From a virus, in the IMG/VR virus record IMGVR_UViG_3300026367_000004, positions 1-21,222 of that record: a stretch of DNA of 21,222 nucleotides, one strand, 5' to 3'. Position 1 is the first letter of the stretch; every line of letters starts with the position of its first letter. A program made the translations under genes and the position numbers. Below, piece by piece: positions 13,632-21,222 of this stretch. The notes beneath the pieces were generated by a model. That model saw only the letters and a list, made by a program, of their open reading frames with translations. It ran no database searches and was not told where the DNA came from.

Positions 13632-14036
13632 TTACGCATGCATTTGTGAGTGAGCCGCAATCAGCGGGTTTTTTGATTTTTTTGATGTATCCGCATCTGC
13701 ACTGGCATCCAAATCGTTGTCATCTGACGGTACATTTGGATCAAACTTGCTCATTGTTGTTGCGAAATCTGTCGTTGCCGTTTCTGGCTCGCTGGTCGAT
13801 TCAAGCGTGGCCGACATTTTTTCCGAAACACCTAACATTGCGACGCCCTGCTCTGCACTCATATCTGTACTAAAAGCGATGTGGTAGGCCATTTTCGTGC
13901 GGCCTTCACTTTGCTCTGACAAGACAATGCCTTTGATGCGCTCTCGCTCGGCAGTGGTTGCTTCTGCACGAATTGCGCTTTCGTTTAGCTGTGGCGCATC
14001 AGTCGGTGCGTTTGCGTTTGTTTCTTGTTTTGGCAT
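13632..14036 (-). CDS. nested scaffold protein (Nu3-like), internal in-frame start in the protease gene
   Basis: The C-terminal 134 codons of the protease gene can be translated separately from ATG 14036 (MPKQETNANAPTDAPQ...), which has CCGGAG eight bases upstream. The segment is charged, low in hydrophobic residues and helical, as expected for a scaffold. In lambda the scaffold Nu3 is made in the same way from an internal start in gene C. The ribosome-binding site is visible; separate synthesis is inferred. Confidence 0.65.
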   Translation of the reverse strand: MPKQETNANAPTDAPQLNESAIRAEATTAERERIKGIVLSEQSEGRTKMAYHIAFSTDMSAEQGVAMLGVSEKMSATLESTSEPETATTDFATTMSKFDPNVPSDDNDLDASADADTSKKSKNPLIAAHSQMHA

Positions 14037-14915
14037 TGGAATTACTCCGGTATTGGTTGGGTTGATCTGGTCAATGAATTCTTCCAACGAATCCGCTGGA
14101 GACATGATTTTGTCGGCTAGCTTTAGCTCGACCGCTTGTTTTGCATTGAGTACCGCCGCTTCGGTGGCCATCAACGCGTTAAAATCACAGCCGCGATTGT
14201 CGACAAGGGTTTGCACGAACATGGTTCGTATTTCTTCAAGCTCGCCTTTTTTTCGATCGAATACATCATCAGGCAAAGGCTCGTATGAGTTGCCCTCAGC
14301 TTTACGTGATCCTGCCGTAATGAGGGTTATTTTTTCACCGCCATCTTCCAGCATTTTAGAAATGTCGACATGCGCCATGATCGCGCCGATTGAACCCATG
14401 CGATCAGTACGCGATAGCGTCACCGTGCCTGCAACTGACGCAAACATTTGTGCCGCACTGCAGGCTTCAGGATCGACAATGGCGCGCGTGGGCTTGGTGA
14501 CAAAGGCTTTCGCCCAGTCTGTTAAATCAAACAAACCATCAACTGATCCACCAGGGGAGTTAATGTCGTAAACAATCCCCTTCACGGTTGTGTCATCTTG
14601 CGCCATCTGAATGTTGGCGCGAATACCGTCATACCCAGTCATACCGCTAACTGGCTGTAAATATCCAAAACGATGCGTCAACGAACCATGCACTGGAATT
14701 ATGGCGACGCCGTTTTGAACCCGATAAGGTCGCGGGGCATCTCGACTAAATCCTGCAGCCATATTAGCCAACTGCATTGAGTCCATAGCTTGACCGTCCA
14801 TTTCTAGTAAAGAAAAGTCGATTTTTCCTTTTTCTTTAAGTGCCCCAAGCATGACCGATAAGTACTGTGGGGTTACCGCAAGATTTCGGTTAAAAATCTC
14901 ATCGAGCAGTAGCAT
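13632..14915 (-). CDS. head maturation protease, S49/ClpP-like (gpC-like), fused to scaffold domain
   Basis: The N-terminal 290 residues are a SppA/S49-type serine peptidase: AIIPVHGSLTHRFG, the GIVYDINSPGGSVDG strand-turn (113-127), nucleophile Ser153 in ACSAAQMFAS, the DRMGSIGAIM strand and the general-base Lys205 in AGSRKAEG. In lambda gpC this protein cleaves the portal and is degraded during head maturation. Residues 294-427 form the scaffold part. The frame opens at GTG 14945, but ATG 14915 is chosen because AGAAG lies upstream and the protein then begins MLLLDEIFNRNLAVTPQYL, as related proteins do. It overlaps the portal gene by 17 bases. Confidence 0.92.
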   Translation of the reverse strand: MLLLDEIFNRNLAVTPQYLSVMLGALKEKGKIDFSLLEMDGQAMDSMQLANMAAGFSRDAPRPYRVQNGVAIIPVHGSLTHRFGYLQPVSGMTGYDGIRANIQMAQDDTTVKGIVYDINSPGGSVDGLFDLTDWAKAFVTKPTRAIVDPEACSAAQMFASVAGTVTLSRTDRMGSIGAIMAHVDISKMLEDGGEKITLITAGSRKAEGNSYEPLPDDVFDRKKGELEEIRTMFVQTLVDNRGCDFNALMATEAAVLNAKQAVELKLADKIMSPADSLEEFIDQINPTNTGVIPMPKQETNANAPTDAPQLNESAIRAEATTAERERIKGIVLSEQSEGRTKMAYHIAFSTDMSAEQGVAMLGVSEKMSATLESTSEPETATTDFATTMSKFDPNVPSDDNDLDASADADTSKKSKNPLIAAHSQMHA

Positions 14916-16425
14916 TATTCGATTCTTCTGTGTCACTGGAATCACCTATTAGTTGGTAAATGTCGGAGAGCTTGACACCCTTATCCGCCATTACTTGGCG
15001 TTCATGGGCGATCTGCTCTAAGTTGTCTTCCCAATCGAGCCCCTGCTCGGCACATTCCGCTTCGTAAGTTGAAAATCCGTACTCAACACGAAGCTTGGCA
15101 CCTTGCGCCTCTTTCACTGGGTCAACCCAGCCTTTGCCGCTGGCGATCCATCCGCATTGGCAATACGCTGCGCGGTTCGCGTAAAAATCAGGCGCCTCTA
15201 GGGCGCCTTTGTTGACTTGCTCTTCTAGCCATAACTCATACACAGGTTGCGCCCATGATGAGATAAGCCAAGCACGTCGATTTTTTACAAACTTATAGGC
15301 TTCCAACATGGAAGCGCGGGCGCTTGAGTAGTTGGTTTTACTGAAATCCTTCATCAGCATTTCGTAGGGCATGCCGAACGAAACGCCAATTTGACGAAAG
15401 ATGTTTTCTACAAAGGCGCTGTAAGATGGATTTGGTCGACCCGGTAAAAACGGGGTGACGTCCTCATTTGGTAACAGTGGAATAACAGAGTTAGGACGCA
15501 TGGAATAATCCATGCTGTTCCTAGCATCTAAATACTCGCTCGATATTGTTGCGCCTGCGTCACTATCAGCAGTTGGGCTGTAGATTTGCTTTATCAGCTC
15601 ATCTGGCATATCTGATTTTACAAATGCCGCGATTAAGGCATTATTTGCGGCAGCTTTTAGCTCTGCTTGTGAGTAGTCGTCTAATATCTTGAATTCAGAT
15701 AGCGCCGACACTAAAGCACCGATACCGCGAGATTGTTCTGGCCGAGTTATATCGTAAGTATGTATTGCCATGCGCCGCCCCCAAGGGGTTCGCGCCGGTA
15801 CTCGCGTCCATTTCAACAAATCGCGGGAAATATCAATCGGGTGGCGATTGGCTATGTGGTAAGCGATCGCCTCACCATCGCTGTTTTTTTCTATCCCTCG
15901 TCGCATGCCTGCGCCGTCTATTTTTCCGTTTGGCGTGCAAACGCGGTCAGGGTCGATGATTTGAATACAGAATGCGTTATCTCGTGTTTTTTTCCATCTC
16001 GGCACAGCAAAGCTTTCCCCCGCATCAAACGACTGCATAAACGTCAGCTGCGTCATGGAATGAAAGTTCTGATTTCGCGCCAGTGATGCGTCGTGAGAGT
16101 TGGCCCAAAGCTTAAAAAGGCTTTTGGCTTTTTTAGCCCATTCGCGCGCCCATTCAGCGTCTTTACCAAGCGCCTGATAGTTTGGCTTTGGTGTGGGCAT
16201 TAACATGGAGCCGACGACGTGGTCGGTCATGGTTTGCTTTGCGCCTTTTGCTACGCCGTTGTTGCGAAAAAGGTCTGCTTGACGGGCATCTAAGATGCTT
16301 TTTTCTGGCAGTAGGTCAGCGTCTGCGCTGCGTTTTCGTGGCCGCCAATTCTTGTGGTGATCGTTGTTCGCGCCGCGATATGCTGGCTCGCTTCGAAAAG
16401 GTTGTCCTGTATGGTCAAGTATCAT
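14899..16425 (-). CDS. portal protein (lambda gpB family)
   Basis: A 508-residue portal protein of the lambda type (gpB is 533 residues). Recognisable parts are RSADADLLPEKSILDARQADLFRNN (33-57), DHVVGSMLMPTPKPNY, FMQSFDAGESFAVPRWKK, DPDRVCTPNG, MAIHTYDITRPEQSRGIGALV and the GMPYEMLMKDFSKTNYSSARA motif near residues 353-373. It forms the dodecameric ring through which DNA enters and to which the tail joins. ATG overlaps the gpW-like stop by four bases (ATGA). Confidence 0.95.
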   Translation of the reverse strand: MILDHTGQPFRSEPAYRGANNDHHKNWRPRKRSADADLLPEKSILDARQADLFRNNGVAKGAKQTMTDHVVGSMLMPTPKPNYQALGKDAEWAREWAKKAKSLFKLWANSHDASLARNQNFHSMTQLTFMQSFDAGESFAVPRWKKTRDNAFCIQIIDPDRVCTPNGKIDGAGMRRGIEKNSDGEAIAYHIANRHPIDISRDLLKWTRVPARTPWGRRMAIHTYDITRPEQSRGIGALVSALSEFKILDDYSQAELKAAANNALIAAFVKSDMPDELIKQIYSPTADSDAGATISSEYLDARNSMDYSMRPNSVIPLLPNEDVTPFLPGRPNPSYSAFVENIFRQIGVSFGMPYEMLMKDFSKTNYSSARASMLEAYKFVKNRRAWLISSWAQPVYELWLEEQVNKGALEAPDFYANRAAYCQCGWIASGKGWVDPVKEAQGAKLRVEYGFSTYEAECAEQGLDWEDNLEQIAHERQVMADKGVKLSDIYQLIGDSSDTEESNNATAR

Positions 16426-16649
16426 CGTGGCACCGGATTAGCTGTGATGCCTCGACCCCCACCACCTAGCGCACGAATGCGACGAGTAAGACGGGTTATT
16501 TCGGCATTCATTTGTGGAATTGACACCGCGGCGAAGGTGATGCTGTCACCGTCGCCCGATACGCTTTGCGTTGCTGTGCCGAGTAGACGTTTTGATTTGG
16601 CCGCTTTGAGTGCGGCCAATTCGGCTTTTGCTTCTTGTAGCTCTGTCAC
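16422..16649 (-). CDS. head-tail joining protein (gpW-like)
   Basis: A 75-residue protein between terminase large subunit and portal, the position of lambda gpW (68 residues), which binds the portal and completes filled heads. Pattern: N-terminal helix TELQEAKAELAALKAAKSKR, a beta hairpin with SVSGDGDSITFAAVS, then a second helix IPQMNAEITRLTRRIRALGG. This is the gpW fold of two helices and a hairpin. The GTG start overlaps the terminase stop as GTGA. Confidence 0.88.
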   Translation of the reverse strand: MTELQEAKAELAALKAAKSKRLLGTATQSVSGDGDSITFAAVSIPQMNAEITRLTRRIRALGGGGRGITANPVPR

Positions 16650-18673
16650 GATTTGATACTCCCTACCTTTCCAAATGATCGTTTTTTAGGCTTGGGCGGT
16701 TCAGTTGATGTCACCACCGTTTGCTCGGCTGGCTTTGGCTCTGGCGTTTCTGTCGGCTTTGGCGTCTCGGATTCGATTTCGGTTTGCACGAATTGAGGCG
16801 CGGACGGTTCGATAGTTGGCATTGTTTTGTCCATAAGCTTTTTAAGGGATCGGAGCTGCATACCAAAGTTCATCAATAGTATTCGGAGCATTGCGAAGTT
16901 GCCGACGCGACAATCTAGCGGCTCGTTTCGGCCTCCAGGTGGGTTTTCGAACGTGAAATATTCCTGACCTTTGCTGTATTTCTTCACCATTTTTTCGATC
17001 ACAATGCCTTTAAAATAGCGTTCGTCATACACTTCTTTCAGAGGAAAGTGACAGTAGGATGGCCCCGTCTTTTTGAGCGTTAATCGCCTATAAATAATCT
17101 GCTTTGCTGTGACCGTGTTTAACTCGGTTAAATAGGTTTTGTGCTTGGCATTAGCTTTTTGCGGAAAGCTGGCAATAGGCTTGGTTGAGCCGTTTTCTTT
17201 AGAGCCAAATGTCGGGATATAACGGAACGGGTCACGACGGCATAGCTTATGCACTTCCGATGTGTAGTGACCGCCAGCATCAATGCCGCACAATCTAGCG
17301 CGATGAATCACGCCTGTGGCGCTGATAAATTCGCGGTTCATGTGCTTTTCTAGCTCGTCCCAAATCTGTGGACGGGATAGATCGCCATACAATTTGACGT
17401 AATCTAGCGACCATGACTCTTCATCTGGCCCCCATGCAACGAATTCACCTTCGAAACGATCATCTTGCGTATCAAACCAACACGTTATGATGATGCCGTC
17501 ATGTGGAACCTCGGCCTGATAGATTTCACGGCGATTTTCAAAGCCTGTGGCGTCTACGCTTTCACCTTTGACCTCGAAGGTTTCGCCCATTGAGGTGTTT
17601 ACCCATGTTGTCATTAAGGTATGGTCGCCCGATTTTTCAAGCTTATGAGACTCTAGGAACTTCTCTACAACATCTTTTAAACGTGCATTTGGAAATGGGC
17701 TATAAAGTTCGTTTATGTAGAAGCCTGCAACGCCTGTAAAGGGTGCAGTAGCTCGCCACTCGCCCAATTGAAGCGCTTCGTTTTTTTGATTATTTGTGAA
17801 AAGCTCTTCGCAGTTTGGGCATTTGATTTTGGCCGTTTCTGGTAGATGCTCTTCGTAAACCTCGTGAATTTCTTTGTCTGCTTTTTCCCAAACGACCATG
17901 TGCCATTGGAGTCTTGTAAACTCGCCACAACATGGGCATGGGATAAAGAAATGACGCTTATCACTAAGCGCCATTTCGCGTTCTATTTCGCTACTCCCTT
18001 TTAATGTTGGGGAGCCGCCAAGGATGATTTTTCGGTTGTAGAATGTTTTGCCGCGCTCGTATGCGAGCTTGAGCGAGTTACCTTCACCGCCTGAGTTACG
18101 CGAACAGCGATCAGGTTCTTCCACTAAAATCAATCGAATTGGGGATGATGCTAGTTTTGACGGTGCATTCGAACCGACTAGCTCAAGGTGCCCACCTCGA
18201 TAATGCTTACTTAGTATCGTATTGCCAGCGTTTCGAGATTGCTGATTGATTCTCTTGGCGAGTGGTTCGCTGTCTCGAATCATTGGGCCGAATTTTTCTT
18301 TCGAATAACGCTCGGCCATATCCTCAGTCGGGAACAATACAAGCGCCGGGCAAGGATCACGGTGTATGTGAAAGCCGAGCACGTTGTTTATTACGCCATC
18401 CGTCCACGCTACCTGTGCGGATTTTTGACAAACAACTCGCGGTATTTCTGGATCACAACAAGCGTCTTGGATCTCTTTTAAAAACGGCGTTACTGATACT
18501 CGGTAATCACCTGGTAATGCACTGTTTTCTGCTGAAAGTTTGCGGTATTTTTCCGCCCATTCTGTGATTGATTCGTCTGGCGGTGGTAGCCAAAGTGACT
18601 GTAGGTTTTCGTATACTTCGTCCATGTTGGCAAAGTTGATATCTTGCAGGAAACTATCACTCGTCAATGACAT
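16646..18673 (-). CDS. terL: terminase large subunit (gpA family)
   Basis: A 675-residue packaging motor and cos-cutting nuclease of the lambda gpA type (641 residues). ATPase features: a Walker-A-like KSAQVAWTD at 84-92, the variant form seen in gpA, and Walker B LILVEEPD at 181-188. Two CxxC pairs (246/249 and 285/288) probably bind zinc. The nuclease domain shows D401 in TCWFDTQDDRFEGE and D465 in GIDAGGHYTS. The Pro/Glu/Thr-rich tail after about residue 635 is probably disordered and may bind the portal. It starts inside the small-subunit gene (17-base overlap). Confidence 0.96.
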   Translation of the reverse strand: MSLTSDSFLQDINFANMDEVYENLQSLWLPPPDESITEWAEKYRKLSAENSALPGDYRVSVTPFLKEIQDACCDPEIPRVVCQKSAQVAWTDGVINNVLGFHIHRDPCPALVLFPTEDMAERYSKEKFGPMIRDSEPLAKRINQQSRNAGNTILSKHYRGGHLELVGSNAPSKLASSPIRLILVEEPDRCSRNSGGEGNSLKLAYERGKTFYNRKIILGGSPTLKGSSEIEREMALSDKRHFFIPCPCCGEFTRLQWHMVVWEKADKEIHEVYEEHLPETAKIKCPNCEELFTNNQKNEALQLGEWRATAPFTGVAGFYINELYSPFPNARLKDVVEKFLESHKLEKSGDHTLMTTWVNTSMGETFEVKGESVDATGFENRREIYQAEVPHDGIIITCWFDTQDDRFEGEFVAWGPDEESWSLDYVKLYGDLSRPQIWDELEKHMNREFISATGVIHRARLCGIDAGGHYTSEVHKLCRRDPFRYIPTFGSKENGSTKPIASFPQKANAKHKTYLTELNTVTAKQIIYRRLTLKKTGPSYCHFPLKEVYDERYFKGIVIEKMVKKYSKGQEYFTFENPPGGRNEPLDCRVGNFAMLRILLMNFGMQLRSLKKLMDKTMPTIEPSAPQFVQTEIESETPKPTETPEPKPAEQTVVTSTEPPKPKKRSFGKVGSIKS

Positions 18674-19142
18674 GATCGCCTCCCATACTCACCAGTGCGG
18701 ATTTCACTTCATCTTCTACGATCGCTTTTTGCTCTTTGGTTAATCCAAGACGCTGAGAAAGGCGCGGTGCTAAGTTCATCAAACCTGATTTTGCAGAGGT
18801 GATGATCTGGCCTAGCTTGAATTCGATATCAGGCCGTCTTACTAATTGCTTGGCTTCTTCGCGCACTGAAATCTCTTTTTCTGTGGCTTGCCAGTGCTTC
18901 AATCGGGCGGATTCTATTTTCTCGTCAAAGACGCTAGAAACTTCCTTACCCTGCCCCACTCCTGCTTTTACCATTCGCTGGGTTACAAGCCATTCAATTA
19001 CGGCCTCGGTATCGTAGGTATTTCGCTGTCCACGCCCGCCGACAATCTCTATCGGCATGCCGTTTTTTTGCCATGTAGTGAGCGTTTTTTCGGTCACTCC
19101 AAGGATGTCTGCAAGCTCTTTTTTCTGGACTTTTTTACCCAT
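18657..19142 (-). CDS. terminase small subunit (Nu1-like)
   Basis: A 161-residue DNA-recognition subunit. It begins MGKKVQKKELADILGVTEKT with an excisionase-like winged helix-turn-helix (residues 5-55), as in lambda Nu1, which binds the cosB site and recruits the large subunit. A charged helical middle (SSVFDEKIESARLKHWQATE) and C-terminal helices probably mediate oligomerisation and contact with gpA. The frame extends to a TTG at 19193, but the extra 17 residues (hydrophobic, MNNVCFQIFSF) are not family-like, so ATG 19142 is chosen although its ribosome-binding site is weak. Confidence 0.88.
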   Translation of the reverse strand: MGKKVQKKELADILGVTEKTLTTWQKNGMPIEIVGGRGQRNTYDTEAVIEWLVTQRMVKAGVGQGKEVSSVFDEKIESARLKHWQATEKEISVREEAKQLVRRPDIEFKLGQIITSAKSGLMNLAPRLSQRLGLTKEQKAIVEDEVKSALVSMGGDHVIDE

Positions 19143-19481
19143 TTCAAAAACCCACAAAGAAAAGCTAAATATTTGAAAGCAAACATTATTCAATCAAGAG
19201 CTGACACCCTCATGCACACAACAATGTTGCTTAGTGAAAAACAGATAAAGAGGCGGTTTGAGCGATCGCCTCAATCGTCAATTTAAAAAATGAAAACTTG
19301 AATAAAAAACCGTTACAAAATTGATCACAGAGAATTCAAAAACAAACAGCATTAATTTCTGTGACCGATCATCAAAAAGGAAGGAAGTCCTAGGAACATT
19401 TTATAGCTAGAAATACCATGGGGTCAGAATAACCCCCATTAGGGGTAGGGCTGGGAAGGACCCGTAAAGTATATTTATCAA
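19143..19481 (-). other. 339-bp non-coding gap, candidate cos/packaging region
   Basis: No coding frame is supported here. The position, between the lysis/Z-like genes and the Nu1-like gene, is where lambda-type phages carry cos. Visible structure: GCGATCGC within the near-palindrome TTGAGCGATCGCCTCAA (19259-19275); inverted TCACAGA/TCTGTGA (19325-19331 and 19358-19364); and G/C clusters in which ACCCC (19432-19436) can pair with GGGGT on either side (19420-19424 or 19442-19446). The last could instead be a terminator for the Z-like gene. No cohesive-end sequence can be named. Confidence 0.4.
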
Positions 19482-20195
19482 TCACTTAGCCATCTTAGAC
19501 GCATAATATTTTGCAGCTTCCGAAAACTCCTCACTTATTACCTGTCTCGCCATCTTGTCTGCCTCTTTATAAAAAGGTAAACGTCTTTCGTAACTCGGCA
19601 CGCTCTCAGTAAATGCAATGACTTGCTTGAGCTTCTTACCTTGCTTGTAGTAAATACCAATAGGTTTGTGTGGCGACTTCGGCAAGATGAAATACTTGCG
19701 CGCTTTGCGTGATGTATTCTGATGACTCCCAGCCTCTGTAAACGCCTGAACATCACGTAATATATGGGCTGACATAGCCTTGGTTATATTGCCAAATCTA
19801 TCCAGCTTTACATCACCACCAGGCACAGCGAACTGATTGCCGCGAATCAAGCCCGCACGACGCAACCTTTTTTCGAACGCTTTAGGCTTACGATCCCCTC
19901 CCGATATCATTGGGTCTAGATGGTTTAACACACCACCATTGGCACCCTTCAAGAAGACAGCGGCCTCTAAGTTTTTTTGATTAGAGTATCGATTATAAAC
20001 AGAGTTCAGCGTCCATCTTGTTGGTCTGTCTATGTATTTTGGCAGAACAACCTTAACCAAATGCTCCTTAACCTTATCGGCGGTGCGGTTCAAAGCACGT
20101 ACTGTTGCCTTTGGAATCACATCCTTGTGCAACTGATTTAGTACACGCTCAACATGCTTTGCATCGTCTTTGATCGAGAATCTAAAATCATCCAT
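19482..20195 (-). CDS. phage virion/tail assembly protein, minor tail protein Z-like
   Basis: A 237-residue basic protein from ATG 20195 (GTG 20201 is a less likely start). The N-terminal helix with PKATVRALNRTADKVKEHL is the Ala-x-Asn-Arg pattern of gpZ-like proteins. It is followed by RPTRWTLNSVY and strands LEAAVFLK, then FAVPGGDVKLDRFGNITK and a basic C-terminal domain with ARKYFILP and GIYYKQGKK. I recognise this as a widespread phage morphogenesis family, although its exact role is uncertain. It starts inside the spanin-like lipoprotein gene and lies before the terminase genes, unlike lambda Z, which lies between FII and U. Confidence 0.55.
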   Translation of the reverse strand: MDDFRFSIKDDAKHVERVLNQLHKDVIPKATVRALNRTADKVKEHLVKVVLPKYIDRPTRWTLNSVYNRYSNQKNLEAAVFLKGANGGVLNHLDPMISGGDRKPKAFEKRLRRAGLIRGNQFAVPGGDVKLDRFGNITKAMSAHILRDVQAFTEAGSHQNTSRKARKYFILPKSPHKPIGIYYKQGKKLKQVIAFTESVPSYERRLPFYKEADKMARQVISEEFSEAAKYYASKMAK

Positions 20196-20439
20196 CAACA
20201 CACTGCCTGAGCTGTTCGATGTAGGCAGTTATCTGCCCCATCTCATCTATTGGGACGATGAACGCTACGTCATTGACCGTCGTGTTTATCAGTACTGGTT
20301 CCACCGTCGTGCATGGAATCGGCTGAGTCTTTGGGCTTATCAGGCTTAGCGCTTGGCACCCGCCCAAACTGGCGCAGATAGTTAGCAGGATCATTGCGCG
20401 CTTGATTGAGTCGCTCTTGCTTCTTTGCTTGATCATCAC
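20188..20439 (-). CDS. lysis lipoprotein, outer-membrane spanin (Rz1-like)
   Basis: An 83-residue lipoprotein precursor. KRAMILLTICASLGGC gives a signal peptide and lipobox (LGGC, cysteine 28), and the mature part is about 55 residues with a second and third cysteine. It starts inside the preceding gene and overlaps it out of frame by about 170 bases, the hallmark of Rz/Rz1 spanin pairs that fuse the inner and outer membranes at lysis. The mature part is less proline-rich than lambda Rz1. GTG 20439 and ATG 20436 are both possible starts; GGAAGAG lies upstream. Confidence 0.6.
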   Translation of the reverse strand: MMIKQRSKSDSIKRAMILLTICASLGGCQALSLISPKTQPIPCTTVEPVLINTTVNDVAFIVPIDEMGQITAYIEQLRQCVDG

Positions 20440-20500
20440 GTCTCTTCCACTGAACTGCTTGCTCTAACAGAACAAGCAGTAATTTAGCCCAACTAAGCAT
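20270..20500 (-). CDS. small lysis-cassette protein, possible inner-membrane spanin
   Basis: A 76-residue protein with a short hydrophobic N-terminus (SWAKLLLVLLEQAV), then a charged helix (RRDDQAKKQERLNQARNDPA) and a polar, probably disordered tail. The 170-base out-of-frame overlap with a lipoprotein gene and its position after a holin-like gene suggest the inner-membrane partner of a spanin pair. However, it is short and its hydrophobic segment is weak for a membrane anchor. It overlaps the holin-like stop by eight bases. Small proteins with an N-D-P-A-x-Y-L-R-x-F-G segment occur in phage lysis regions. Confidence 0.5.
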   Translation of the reverse strand: MLSWAKLLLVLLEQAVQWKRRDDQAKKQERLNQARNDPANYLRQFGRVPSAKPDKPKDSADSMHDGGTSTDKHDGQ

Positions 20501-20993
20501 CTTTATTCTTAGCCTTGCCGTAGTTGGCTGCTAACAAATTAATCAATGATTTCAACCAACTAGGCCAATTAGCTGTAACCTTAACAGGTAATGTAGCAAC
20601 TAAATGGGCGACCGCATAGAGCACACCAATCAGTACCCCAACCCATGCAGGCATGATGCTAACCAACGATGGTAATGCACCAACGATCATGGCAATCAAC
20701 CCACCATCATCAGCAGCCACAACGTCCGTCGCATAAGCAGCGAATGAGAAGAAGAACAACAAAGAACCAAACAACAGGCGTCGATAAAACACCAGCGAAC
20801 ACAACACGCCAATAGCCACAACAAGCAGACCAAGCGCCATTGGCGACTTACCAACCGTCACGCCTAACCAACCATCTGATATCGCTAACAACCCAGAGGC
20901 CGAAACAACATCAAAGCCAGCAAACGAGACCACCGAAGCCAGCACAGCAACAGCGATGCATCCCCCCATTATCATTACCTTTCTTACACGCAT
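20493..20993 (-). CDS. multi-spanning membrane protein, probable holin
   Basis: A 166-residue very hydrophobic protein with about four to five membrane segments (near 7-26, 50-70, 73-90, 98-114 and 115-135) and a basic C-terminus ending AANYGKAKNKDA. The ending VATLPVKVTANWPSWLKSLINLLAANYG resembles putative holins of gammaproteobacterial phages. Its place at the head of an overlapping set with spanin-like genes supports a role in timing lysis. It is longer than most holins, so the N-terminal half may be an added membrane domain. The start overlaps the previous gene by ten bases. Confidence 0.6.
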   Translation of the reverse strand: MRVRKVMIMGGCIAVAVLASVVSFAGFDVVSASGLLAISDGWLGVTVGKSPMALGLLVVAIGVLCSLVFYRRLLFGSLLFFFSFAAYATDVVAADDGGLIAMIVGALPSLVSIMPAWVGVLIGVLYAVAHLVATLPVKVTANWPSWLKSLINLLAANYGKAKNKDA

Positions 20994-21222
20994 AACGAAC
21001 CCTCTCTCTCTAGCCCATACAGTTCATATGGAAAGTTTTTAATAAACTCTTCAACAGTGCCAGCACCGTGAACAGTGTTGTAGTGCTTCTTCCAATATGC
21101 CGCCAAAGCCTTGATATCATTGGCTTTAGGCAGCACATACTTTACGCGATAATAGTGAGCCCTGCACATTGCCGCAGCGTATCGATTGTTCCAAATCAAA
21201 GCGTTATGGTCTGGCCAGCCAT
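20984..21222 (-). CDS. C-terminal part of a lysis-region protein, cut by the window edge
   Basis: The frame is open to the right edge. The codons upstream of TTG 21199 read GWPDHNA, so the protein continues outside and the TTG is not a start. The visible part has AAAMCRAHYYRVKYVLPKAN followed by DIKALAAYWKKHYNTVHGAGT. I have seen Y-W-K-x-H-Y-N-T-x-x-G-x-G-T in small phage proteins near lysis genes, often annotated as peptidoglycan-active or structural. By position it could be the endolysin, but no catalytic residue can be assigned. Confidence 0.5.
   Translation of the reverse strand, partial: GWPDHNALIWNNRYAAAMCRAHYYRVKYVLPKANDIKALAAYWKKHYNTVHGAGTVEEFIKNFPYELYGLEREGSLCV

Noticed and set aside
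13897-14571. Long plus-strand open frame of 224 codons
   Set aside because: It lies opposite the head protease gene, is serine/alanine-rich with low-complexity character, and has no family resemblance; it is a shadow of the real gene.
19143-19193. Extended terminase small subunit start at TTG 19193
   Set aside because: The added residues are hydrophobic and not family-like; ATG 19142 gives the usual Nu1-like N-terminus.
1928-19270. Four copies of the octamer GCGATCGC (near 1928, 3217, 15865 and 19262), like cyanobacterial HIP1
   Set aside because: There are more than the 0.3 or so expected by chance in 21 kb, but too few to be an array, and the gene content is not cyanophage-like. Host oligonucleotide bias is a simpler explanation.
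18888-19286. Plus-strand frame of 132 codons opposite the terminase small subunit
   Set aside because: It runs antisense to a confidently identified gene and into the non-coding gap, without a ribosome-binding site or recognisable domain.

Overview
This window is most of the late (lysis, packaging, head and tail) operon of a lambda-like tailed phage, most likely a prophage with a long non-contractile tail. It comes from a gammaproteobacterium, possibly marine; the host guess rests only on moderate GC content and gene style and is weak. Almost every gene lies on the minus strand, so transcription runs from the right edge to the left edge. Genes overlap or abut, many by ATGA or TAATG junctions. 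No integrase, repressor, tRNA or rRNA gene is visible.

In transcription order: a gene cut by the right edge, a holin-like membrane protein and an out-of-frame overlapping spanin-like pair (21222-20188); a minor-tail-protein-Z-like gene (20195-19482); a 339-bp non-coding gap where cos would be expected; then terminase small and large subunits, gpW-like joiner, portal, head protease with a nested scaffold start, decoration protein, major capsid protein, FI-like and FII-like proteins (19142-11384). The tail module follows: tail terminator, a 38-residue reading frame, tail tube, the G/GT chaperone pair with a programmed -1 frameshift site, a 1006-residue tape measure, distal tail protein, a small hub-like protein, and a tip/host-specificity (J-like) gene split by an apparent one-base frameshift (11384-1970).

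Two accessory items stand out. First, a lipoprotein gene with its own strong terminator sits on the opposite strand between the tape measure and distal tail genes. This is the layout of a phage 'moron', expressed from the prophage and often changing the host surface.

Second, at the left edge the last complete gene (1155-91) is a clear homologue of Bordetella phage BPP-1 Mtd, the receptor-binding target of a diversity-generating retroelement (DGR). Its C-terminus has the C-type-lectin variable-region signature. It is followed 23 bases later by the start of a gene that resembles Avd, the DGR accessory protein. The template repeat and reverse transcriptase are predicted just beyond position 1, outside the window. 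The biology implied is a siphovirus-type prophage that diversifies its receptor-binding protein by mutagenic retrohoming.

Hairpins followed by T-runs recur between late genes on the coding strand, often directly before the next ribosome-binding site.
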